The position numbers and the translations under genes are program-made. Of a DNA stretch of 8,272 nt, positions 1 to 7,800 are shown in pieces. The DNA is from an uncultured Blautia sp. (lineage in GTDB: Bacteria > Bacillota > Clostridia > Lachnospirales > Lachnospiraceae): assembly GCA_934394545.1 (NCBI GenBank), contig CAKRRG010000096.1, positions 1 to 8,272 on the forward strand. The letters run 5' to 3'. Numbering within the stretch: position 1 is the first letter of the stretch; each line of letters starts with the position of its first letter. The notes beneath the pieces were generated by a model. The model was not told where the DNA came from. It did not search any database and saw nothing but the letters and a program-made list of their open reading frames with translations.

Positions 1-20
1 ACGACAAGACGGTTATTGGA

Positions 21-194
21 TCAGAAGATATAAAAGCCTTCTTCTCCAAAGCCGTCATCAAGTTCGTCATCGTTTAAGAAATAATCCATATCCAGAAGTT
101 CTTCCTCGCTCATGCGGCGAATGTCTCTGGAAGTCATTCCTTCTGGCGGATTTTTGATGTATTTTTTGCGCAGTTCCTCGATATCTGGTTCCAT
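21..194 (-). CDS. Small acidic 57-aa hypothetical protein downstream of the transposase
   Basis: The ORF reads ATG at 194 to TGA at 21-23 and encodes 57 aa, beginning MEPDIEELRKKYIKNPPEGM and ending EEGFYIF. The start is supported by an excellent Shine-Dalgarno (AAAGGAGG, plus 203-210) 8 nt upstream. The N-terminal third has mixed charge. The middle (MSEEELLDMDYFLNDDELDD) is strongly acidic and probably helical. There is no signal peptide, membrane segment or cysteine. It begins 46 nt after the transposase stop on the same strand, so it may be cotranscribed with the transposase, but a TATAAT-like box in the gap suggests its own promoter as well. I do not recognise a family. It could be a passenger or accessory ORF of the IS91-like element, or a short chromosomal gene beside the insertion. 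No function is assigned. It is confidently coding because of the RBS and biased composition, but the role is unknown. Confidence 0.65.
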   Translation of the reverse strand: MEPDIEELRKKYIKNPPEGMTSRDIRRMSEEELLDMDYFLNDDELDDGFGEEGFYIF

Positions 195-216
195 GGTGTT
201 TTCCTCCTTTGAGAGG

Positions 217-225
217 ATTATATCA
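217..225 (-). promoter_or_regulatory. Extended -10 promoter candidate for the 57-aa ORF
   Basis: On the minus strand the gap between the transposase stop and the small ORF contains TGATATAAT, a perfect TATAAT (plus 217-222) preceded by the TGN extension. No good -35 is visible at 16-18 nt, which is usual for extended -10 promoters. Transcription would start near position 210, leaving a very short leader that begins at the Shine-Dalgarno. That short leader is the main weakness of the call. Confidence 0.4.
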
Positions 226-240
226 CAGAATCCATAAAAA

Positions 241-1398
241 TTATGCAGAAGACCATCTTCTACGAGCTTTGGACATTATTTTCTCGTACATTTCTTCGAG
301 GGAGACGCGCTTGTGGTTGTAGTAAAGTTCCAGAAAAAGCATTTCATGTTTACAATTCGGACATTTCAGTGGATCGTATCCAAAGGAAGAAAGGATAGCA
401 GTCCGCCATTTGTTGAAGTTACGGAATACATGACGCTTTGTTCTCGAGATTGCCAGGTGAAGATTTTCATCTATTTTGCGGTGACGGGCATATAGCCCAC
501 CATACCGGATCATTTTAAAATGTTTTTCCGGGATATGCCGGATCAGACGTTTGATGAAATCTAATGCTGGGATGGTTTCCTGAATGTATTTATTATCTTC
601 ATGGCGGTTGTAATGAAAAGTGACCGTTTCGGCATCTTCGTCATAGCTGTCAATTCTGGAAGTGGCAATAACTGGCCGTCCGAGATAACGTCCAATGTAT
701 TTTATGACCGTTTCAGGGTCACACTTGTTTGGTTTTGCATAAACGTAAAAGCCTTCTTTATGATTCGTGTAGCACTGGAATTTTACTTTTTTGAAAGAAG
801 ATCCGAGTCTGCGTCCCATTTCATCAAGCAGTGCTGTGCGGAAAGCATTACGAAGATAAGTATAATTAAAGTGATGGACTGGACACCAGAACCCATCATC
901 ACTGTAACCACCTTCCGATATAAGACAATGGATATGGGGATTCCATTTTAAATTCCTGCCAAAAGTATGGAGGACCATAATAAAACCAGGTGTATAGTTT
1001 TTAGACTTATTCATTTTGAAGAACATACGTGAGACGACACTGGTAACAGAATGAAAAAGGCAGTCGAGCAGAGTTCGGTCTTCCAGGAAAAAGTCACGAA
1101 GGTTTTTATCAATAGTAAAAACACAATGGCGGTGCTGTACATTAGCAAGTTTAAAAGACATGGAAGTAGTGCGTTCCATGGAATACTTGTTTCCGCAGGT
1201 AGGGCAGAAACGGCTGTGGCATCGGAAAGGGACAAATTTAAGTTTGCCGCAATGGGGACAACCGTACATGGCACCGCCAAAAGATGGATCACCACAGTTG
1301 AGCATCTTATCGATATTTTCCATCTCAGTAGATCTGGGATGAAGTGTATATTTAATTTCTTCATAGTAGTCAGTAAAGATTCTTTGTAAGATATTCAT
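241..1398 (-). CDS. IS91-family transposase (zinc-binding N-terminus plus HUH Y2 domain)
   Basis: This 385-aa protein carries the hallmarks of IS91-type rolling-circle transposases, which nick single-stranded DNA through an active-site tyrosine. An N-terminal zinc-binding region shows CPHC at residues 47-50, then C60, C65 and C68 (CHSRFCPTCG). The HUH metal-binding motif is H155-I-H157 in NPHIHCLISEGG. The two candidate catalytic tyrosines are Y234 and Y238 in YIGRYLGRP, the YxxxY arrangement of IS91 and IS801 rather than the single Tyr of ISCR elements. A further CPNC (346-349) forms a C-terminal zinc-knuckle-like motif. The length is close to the family norm and all key residues are present, so it may be active. 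The start at 1398 gives MNILQRIF; only a weak AGG lies upstream, so expression is probably low, as is common for IS transposases. A terminator-like hairpin lies just upstream. The 57-aa ORF follows on the same strand. Confidence 0.93.
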   Translation of the reverse strand: MNILQRIFTDYYEEIKYTLHPRSTEMENIDKMLNCGDPSFGGAMYGCPHCGKLKFVPFRCHSRFCPTCGNKYSMERTTSMSFKLANVQHRHCVFTIDKNLRDFFLEDRTLLDCLFHSVTSVVSRMFFKMNKSKNYTPGFIMVLHTFGRNLKWNPHIHCLISEGGYSDDGFWCPVHHFNYTYLRNAFRTALLDEMGRRLGSSFKKVKFQCYTNHKEGFYVYAKPNKCDPETVIKYIGRYLGRPVIATSRIDSYDEDAETVTFHYNRHEDNKYIQETIPALDFIKRLIRHIPEKHFKMIRYGGLYARHRKIDENLHLAISRTKRHVFRNFNKWRTAILSSFGYDPLKCPNCKHEMLFLELYYNHKRVSLEEMYEKIMSKARRRWSSA

Positions 1399-1422
1399 AA
1401 GCCTATTATGAATGAAAAGTTG

Positions 1423-1464
1423 AAAAAAAGAAACCCCTATCCCCTCAAGATTGAGGGGCAGGGG
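1423..1464 (-). terminator. Hairpin plus T-tract just upstream of tnpA (read-in terminator or IS-end palindrome)
   Basis: CCCCTCAA (1441-1448) and TTGAGGGG (1451-1458) form a perfect 8-bp stem with a GA loop. The stem is extended by CCCCT (1434-1438) pairing with AGGGG (1460-1464) across a small internal loop. On the minus strand the hairpin is followed by TTTCTTTTTTT, giving intrinsic-terminator geometry oriented toward the transposase. It would stop outside transcription before it enters tnpA. It may also be the palindrome of an IS91-type end; the two roles are not exclusive. Confidence 0.5.
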
Positions 1465-1469
1465 AGTTG

Positions 1470-1490
1470 AAGTGTCGAAGACACTTTTTT
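1470..1490 (+). terminator. Small intrinsic terminator abutting repeat copy 1
   Basis: AAGTGTC (1470-1476), GAA loop, GACACTT (1480-1486), with the T-run 1485-1490, makes a compact plus-strand terminator-like hairpin. No plus-strand gene precedes it in the window. It may belong to a gene displaced by the IS91-like element, or it may be part of the hairpin-rich repeat region. Its T-run is also the first base-block of the 146-bp repeat. Confidence 0.45.
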
Positions 1491-1533
1491 ATGCAATAGG
1501 AAATTCCGTTGGAATCCCCTATTGCATAAAAAA
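1485..1533. repeat. 49-bp near-palindrome at the left of repeat copy 1
   Basis: The left arm starts TTTTTTATGCAATAGG and the right arm ends CCTATTGCATAAAAAA, giving 16 perfect outer base pairs. The inner 7 pairs per arm contain two mismatches around a GTT loop. On the minus-strand RNA those two mismatches become G-U pairs, so all 23 positions can pair. On the plus-strand RNA they are A-C mismatches. Confidence 0.85.
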
Positions 1534-1601
1534 GCCCTACCGGGCAGGATTGCACTGCGGTGGAAAGGTAGATGTCGCTGAAGCGACCCGCCGCAGGCGG
1601 A

Positions 1602-1627
1602 GAATCCTGCAAGCAGGATTCTTTTTT
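1602..1627 (+). terminator. Strong terminator-like hairpin at the end of repeat copy 1
   Basis: GAATCCTGC (1602-1610), AA, GCAGGATTC (1613-1621) is a perfect inverted repeat followed by six T (1622-1627). The two-base loop means the innermost pairs would open, still leaving a stable stem. In this position it would stop any plus-strand transcript before the promoter of the giant gene. Confidence 0.65.
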
Positions 1628-1721
1628 ATGAAATCCCTACAAATATATTCGCTGAATTTTGTGAAAACGGCTAAAAATTCTTACAAATAAGAAAATCAGC
1701 TACAAAAATGAGAAAAATTGG

Positions 1722-1750
1722 TTGCGAAAATTGGTATGACAAATTATACT
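1722..1750 (+). promoter_or_regulatory. Sigma-A-type promoter for the giant surface-protein gene
   Basis: TTGCGA (1722-1727) and TATACT (1745-1750) are separated by exactly 17 nt, matching the housekeeping consensus at 4/6 and 5/6. Transcription would begin near 1757, leaving a leader of about 84 nt before the start codon. The surrounding 1631-1840 stretch is AT-rich and contains no other gene. No -35/-10 pair closer to the gene looked better. Confidence 0.55.
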
Positions 1751-1785
1751 AAATCTATCTTGATGATGCTGGAATATGACTAAGC

Positions 1786-1803
1786 TGTGTTTTAGCAAAC
1801 ACA
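1786..1803 (+). other. Small stem-loop in the leader of the giant gene
   Basis: TGTGTTT (1786-1792), loop TAGC, AAACACA (1797-1803) is a perfect 7-bp inverted repeat in the predicted 5' leader, 23 nt upstream of the Shine-Dalgarno. It is AT-rich and has no T-tract, so it is not a terminator. It might stabilise the 5' end, bind a regulator or be chance. Confidence 0.3.
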
Positions 1804-1826
1804 ATCTGGCTCAAATGTTTTGCAAA

Positions 1827-1834
1827 AAGGAGGG
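1827..1834 (+). promoter_or_regulatory. Shine-Dalgarno that fixes the start at 1841
   Basis: AAGGAGGG ends 6 nt before ATG 1841. The longest open frame begins earlier, at a TTG (1820), but that codon lies upstream of this RBS and has none of its own. Starting at 1841 also places the signal peptide exactly at the N-terminus (MNKQNNVWKR). Confidence 0.85.
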
Positions 1835-1840
1835 CAATGC

Positions 1841-4800
1841 ATGAACAAACAGAACAATGTATGGAAGAGAGTAGCTGCATGGACACTGGCTGCGTCTATG
1901 GTAGTAGGAAGTAATTCCTTTACCGTATTGGCTGAGAGTATGCCAGATGCAGAGCAGTCAGAATTGGAAGCTGATGAGTTCGCTGAGGGTTTCCTGGCAG
2001 AAACAGAAGGCGAGGACGGAACTGCCGATGAATGGCAGGAGGACAGCTTCACAGACGGGGAAGAGGCAGCAGAAGTGGCAGATGGATTCACTTCCGGGGA
2101 GACAGAGGAGCTGGAAGATTTTACAGAAGAAGGGGAAGAAGAGAAGCCCAATGATTTAAAAAATGCTCTGACATTCGATTACCCGGATGATGTGCCACAG
2201 ATGCTTCCTAATAGTGAAATGGAGGTGCCGGTTCATCTTTATCGCAGCTGGTACGAGGAAGAGAGTGGTGAGCGCTCTGAAGAAGTAAATTCTTTTGAAT
2301 TAAGATTCCATCCAGATGAAAATAACTGGTCCTACAACACTGGTCTTATCGATGTGAAATTTGTATCCGATGAAGAGGGAAGACCTGTTGTGAAGATTAC
2401 CTCCAAGGGAGAAACCGGATATACCGATATTCACGTTGGTGCATATGTAGACGGCGAAGAGTGGGCGACCGAATCCTTACACGTATGGGTGAAAGGCAGC
2501 TATGCAGTACTCACTGCTGGTGATATGGGAAATCCACTGGTAGGAGAAACACTGGATCTGAATAAGAAGAACATTGAGGTATGCACCTACCGCAGTGAAG
2601 AGAATCAGGAGTCAACAGAGACAGATACGGTTACTTTTGATGTGATATGTGATGATAATGAAGACGCATGGCTTGCTGAGCAGTCTGATGGAGAGAAGCT
2701 GCCCCGGCTTACAAGAATTGACAACGAAAATACAGGCTTCACTATTATTGCATATAAAGATGGAGAAGAGATTACCCGAAGACATTTTGATTTTGACTAT
2801 ATAAGTTATGATGTCTGGTTTGAGAATATCCGAGGTGAAGATTCCAGCTGGATTTTTTCTAATGAAAAAGCGTGTGAGCTGGATCTGAATATGGATAACC
2901 TGGAAGGTAAAAATCTGGCTGGAAATGTTGAGATCAACTGGTATGTGTCAGAGTCTGATGAATCTGGAAATGGAGCAGAGGCAAAAGAAGGCAGTTTCTG
3001 GTCAAGAACAGACAAGGGAATTTCAATTAATGGAACCAAAATGGGAGACTCTGGTTACGATGTAATCGCACAGGTTCTTGTGCGTATCGACGCATTGGGT
3101 GATTCGGTAGAGGTTTCCAGATGTGAGACCTTTATTGAGAAAATAGTGGCAGAAGAAAATCTGGAATATGATCCGGGAAGAAGCAATCTGTTTCGCGGGG
3201 AAGGTCTGTGGATTGATAATACCTATTGGAGATATTTGAGAAATGCAGATCATCCATGGGGCGAAAACGTGGAAGTGACGATTGATTCTTTAAGTGTAAC
3301 GGATAAAAAATGCTATGACGAAGAGTATGATGAGGAAGAAGATCAGATCTGCCGCATAGAGGAGCATGAAGGTGGCTGGAAGCTCGTGGGAGAGTTTACC
3401 GGAGAGGTATCTGTTCGTATTGAAGGCCATGTTACGGAAGAGAGTGGAATTAAAGTTAAACAGGATTTTTCTCTCTGGATACAGGACTCCATGTTTTATG
3501 CAGAAGCTGAGCTTCCTAATGGTACCGGACAGATGCTTCCGGGAGAAACAGTAGAAATTTCAGTAAAGGTTTATAGTGAGGATCATGATTCCTCAACTGG
3601 AAGGGTTACGAAAAAAGAGCTTGATTTATCTGAATATGATATCCGGTGGCGGGATGAGGACGGAAATGCCTGGTATGACGGGAATATTCTTGAAATAAAA
3701 GAAGGCGAAAAGGCTGGAACGATTAAGATTACAGCAAAAGAGACAGGTGATACAAAGCTGTATATAGGTGCCTTTGGAAAAGATGCTGACGGAAATACAT
3801 GGGAAGTAGATGAAAGAGCCAGACTTTATATAAGAGTAGAGGATGGTAATCCTATGATTTGTCCTGCTGACCTGGATGGCAGAAATCCGAAGGTGGGCGA
3901 GGAACTGGATCTGAATGCCTATAGCCCATCTGTGGTTGTACGCAGTTTCAGCGAAGAGGGTAACCCGGAGAGTGGTATAACAGAGGAAGAGCTGGATAGA
4001 GGGGAAATTCGTTTTCGTCTGGAAGGATATGACTTCAATGCATGGGAGATCAAAGAAGGAACCCAGGAGGATGAAATTCCAGTTCTGATCCGCAGAGGAG
4101 ACTGGCAGACAGAGGTAACCTTAGTTGCAGAAAAGAAAGAGACGGATGATTACGGAACCGAGTATTACGATGAAGTGGCACGGCAGACCTATTACTTCGG
4201 GCTGACAGAGGAAACCTGCCGGTATGATATTGATTATGCAGATGTGTCCCTTTTTGTTGAAGAGGAAAAGGAAGTGGACCCGTATATTAACTGTTGGGTA
4301 AGAAATGATACATATCCTGATGGAAGAAATGTGAAGGTCGAAGTTACAAACGTTGAAGTACATAACGCAGAGGATGAAGAGAGTACAGAGGACATCTGCG
4401 AACTGTATGTTCCAGATCCTGCAGATGAAGAAAGCGATGGAATCTGGAGGGCTCATGCCAATCGTGTTGGTCATGCTGTTATGACAGTTTCTTATATGGA
4501 TCTGGAAGGGGAAGAACAGTCATATACGGTAAATATTTTTGTCAGCACTGATAAATATGATCTGTATTTTGAGTATCCAGAGGATACAGAGTGTCTTCTG
4601 AAAAACAGCGAAGGGGAATTTCGGGCTCACCTTTATCATTCATGGAAATATGAAGCGGATATGGAGGATGGAGAGGAAATTAAGAATTTCACACTGAAAT
4701 TTAACAAAGAAAGTGGAGATTCCTTCTACAGCGAAGAATTACTGGAAGAACCGGAAATCCTCAAGGATGAATCCGGAAGAGAAACAATTGTGAAGCTGAG

Positions 4801-7800
4801 AAGCCGCAATTCCGGAGATAATGAATGGGGATTTGTAAATCTGGATGCATACGTGGAAAAGGAAGATGGCTCCAGTGCAAGGGTCTGGTCTGGAAATCTG
4901 AATGTATATATAACAGATAATTATACCACCATGCTTCCTGGAAATCTGGGAGACTTGCAGATGCTTCAGGTTGGTGAGGTCCTTGATCTGAATAAGGTCG
5001 GCTTACAGGTCCTTCGCTATGAAAATGGGGAAGGAAAACCAGTGGAAAATGTTACTTTTGATGTTCAGTACGACGAATATTCCAATGAAGACGGCTATGA
5101 CTCTGGAGACTGGAAAGATATTTCTGAAGAGAGGGATGAATTACCTCGCCTTATCCGAATGAGCAGCGGTGAAATAGAGATTATAATTACTGCATATCAG
5201 CATGATGAGGAGACTGGAGAAAACGTCAATGTTGGTGAAAGAACCTATCATTTCAGTGAACTGGATTACTCTCCAGAGCTTGTAAATGACAGATCTGTTA
5301 TTTTCTCCAATGAGACAGGGGAAAATTCCTATTGCATGGAACTGAATACAGAAAATCTGGAGAACAAAAAAAATATCCAGGTTGAATGGGGAGTTGGAAG
5401 TTTTGTAGAAAATGAGGAAACCGAGGAAACTGAGTGGATACCTTTGGAAATCAAAGATCCATTCTGGAAGGCTGACGGAACCAGGCTTTATATTGATGGT
5501 AAAAAGATGTATGCCGCAGGAGAATCTTCTGAATATGTAGTTCGTGCATCTGTATTTGTGGAGATTGAAGGGGAAGAGAAGCCATTTTTGGTAAATGAAA
5601 ACTTCTTTTACATCTGGGCCCGTGAACCAGTTTGTGATTACTGGAATCTGATGGATTATCCTATATTTTTCTATGATGTAAGCTTCTTTGTTCCGAACTA
5701 CCTTATTTGTCATATAGAAGATGGAGATCATCCGTCGGGAGAAAATGTTAGAATCCCAGTGGATATTACAAAGGTAGAAACAATAGAAGCATATGGTTAC
5801 GATGGTGATAATCTGCCGGAGCTTTGTACGCTGAAGGAAGAGCCAGGAGAAGGCTGGTGGCTGGAAGGAAAGCGCTGCGGAAGAGGTGCAGTTTCCTATA
5901 CTTATACAGGCCTGGACGGAAAAGTACAGAACAGGACTGAGGAATTCTGGACAACGAACTATATTCGCTATATCAAAACAGACCTGGAAGAAAATGCATT
6001 AAGTCTTTTGATTCATGAGGAAAAGGAGATCACCTTATCTGTAATAGGAGAAACACATGATCCGGAAACTGGAAAAGTTACCACAGAAGTAATCCCGGCC
6101 TCTGACTATGAGATCCTTTTACAGGATTATGACAGAAATTCTGTAGATGCAAGGATTGCCGAAGATGGAAAGCTTCATATCCAGGCGGTAAGTGATGAAA
6201 GCGACACCGTTGTAAGTGTGTATGCCAGATCTACGGATCCGGAAGATGAGTGGGAAGCAATTCTTCCAAACGGTATTTATGTTGTACCGGCAGCAGCCTT
6301 CTATACCATAAATATGGAAAAGAATCTTGAGAATGTATGGCCGGAGCTGACCGATACCTTTGATCTCAGCGAGTATGCACCTTATGTAATGTGCAGGGCT
6401 TATGATGAAGAGGGTGAGATTCAGGAAACAACGATGAATGGCATTCAGTTCAGGCTGGATTATGAGGAGGATAAGTGGCGTGTTCTGGAAGGAACGGAAG
6501 AGAAGGAGATTCCGACTCTTGTTCGTACCAGCACGGACGGAACAGAAATTGCTCTTTATGCGGATGTCGTGTATGTGGATGAGTATGGAAGAGAGCAGCG
6601 TGAACAGGTTGCAGAGTGGAAATACTGGTTCGGCGGGCTCTATGACATTAACGGCGAGCATTCCTGGACAGAAGGCGTAGTTACAAAGGAGCCGACCTGT
6701 GAGGAAGCCGGCAGCAAGGAATATCTCTGCAAGTCCTGTGGAGAGACAAGAACAGAAGAAATCCCTGCATTTGGACATACCTGGAACCTTACTGCAACCG
6801 TGACTTCTACCTGTGTGGCTGAGGGATATAATGTTTATACCTGTACAACCTGTAAACAGACAAAACGGGAAGTAATTCCGAAGCTTGCTCATACCATGGT
6901 AACGGTAATTGACAGCGTTGCAACCTGCGGAACTGTTGGAAAACAGCATCAGGAGTGCAGTGCGTGCGGCGGAGTACGTACCGAGCTTCCAGACACACCG
7001 GCAACGGGAACCCACAGCTGGAAAGAGAATGGAGTTGTAGCTGCAACCTGTACAACAGCGGGAAGCAGAAACTATATCTGTGAAACCTGTGGACAGACAA
7101 GGAGCGAGGCAATTCCGGCAACGGGAACCCACAGCTGGAAAGAAAATGGAGTTGTAGCTGCAACCTGTACAACAGCGGGAAGCAGAAGCTATATTTGTGA
7201 AACCTGTGGACAGACAAGGAGTGAGACAATTCCGGCAACGGGAATCCATACATGGGGAGCTTATGTAGTGACAGAAGCTGCTACGGCTGTAAAAGAGGGA
7301 ATTGAAACACGTATCTGCAGCGTGTGCGGACAGACAGAATCCAGAAGCGTTGCCAGACTGAACGCTTATGTGAAGGTGACAGAGTCCACCTTCCCGATGA
7401 AGCGCAGACAAACCTTCACCCTTCCTGTAACAATGGAATCTGGAGATTATATTGAAAGTGTAATTTCCCAAAATACTAAGAGGATTACCGTTTCCTGGGA
7501 AGCTGACAAGGTAACTTTAAAGGCAAAGAAGAAAGCAAAGACTGGAAAAGTAAAAGTTACCATCAAGACAAAGGGTGGAGCATCCACGACGATTATCGTA
7601 AAATTGCAGAAAGGCACCGTTGCTGCCAAGAAGATTCTTGGTATCCCGGATACCGCTACATTGAAGGTAAAGAAAACCCTGAAGCTGCAGCCAGTTGTAA
7701 GTCCGATTTCTTATCAGACTAAGGTTACTTACAGTACTTCCAATAAGAAGGTGGCAACTGTGGATAAGAAGGGTAAGATTACCGCAAAGAAAGCTGGAAC

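Larger units (their letters stand above)
241..1464 (-). mobile_element. IS91-like insertion sequence, ends not resolved
   Basis: The transposase and its upstream palindrome (1434-1464) define the core of an IS91-like element. This family has no classical terminal inverted repeats and makes no target duplication, so the ends cannot be set from one copy. The palindrome upstream of tnpA could belong to the terIS-type end. The other end (oriIS side) would lie downstream of the transposase stop, possibly beyond the 57-aa ORF and outside the window. The coordinates given are a minimum extent. Confidence 0.5.
1485..1630. repeat. 146-bp multi-hairpin direct repeat, copy 1
   Basis: This segment matches 7949-8094 base for base except position 1548 (G here, A at 8012), in the same orientation at an offset of 6464. 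It is built of stacked hairpins: a 49-bp near-palindrome (1485-1533); GCCC-TACC-GGGC (1534-1545); GTCGC-TGAA-GCGAC (1574-1587); CCGCC-GCA-GGCGG (1588-1600); and a 9-bp stem terminator with T6 (1602-1627). It begins and ends with TTTTTTATG. It has no transposase and its reading frames carry no RBS or start worth calling. It resembles dispersed MITE- or REP-like elements of gut Clostridia; identity with a named family is not established here. Confidence 0.9.

Noticed and set aside
601..951. 116-codon plus-strand open frame
   Set aside because: Antisense to the transposase catalytic domain, which has all family motifs on the other strand.
1451..1690. 79-codon plus-strand open frame across repeat copy 1
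   Set aside because: It begins at a TTG with no proper RBS and is just an open frame through the repeat (FYAIGNSVGIPYCIKK). The same peptide is readable in copy 2. I have an unverified impression that such hypothetical proteins litter gut clostridial annotations.
1820..1840. TTG start at 1820 for the giant gene
   Set aside because: It precedes the Shine-Dalgarno and would put that sequence inside the coding region; ATG at 1841 fits the RBS spacing and signal peptide.
5141..5731. 196-codon open frame on the minus strand
   Set aside because: Antisense to module c/d of the giant gene, with no RBS and no family resemblance; a chance shadow.
6119..7471. 450-codon open frame on the minus strand
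   Set aside because: It is antisense to the CxxC and module region of the giant gene, is rich in Cys and Ser as a mirror of the repeats, and lacks an RBS and a recognisable domain.
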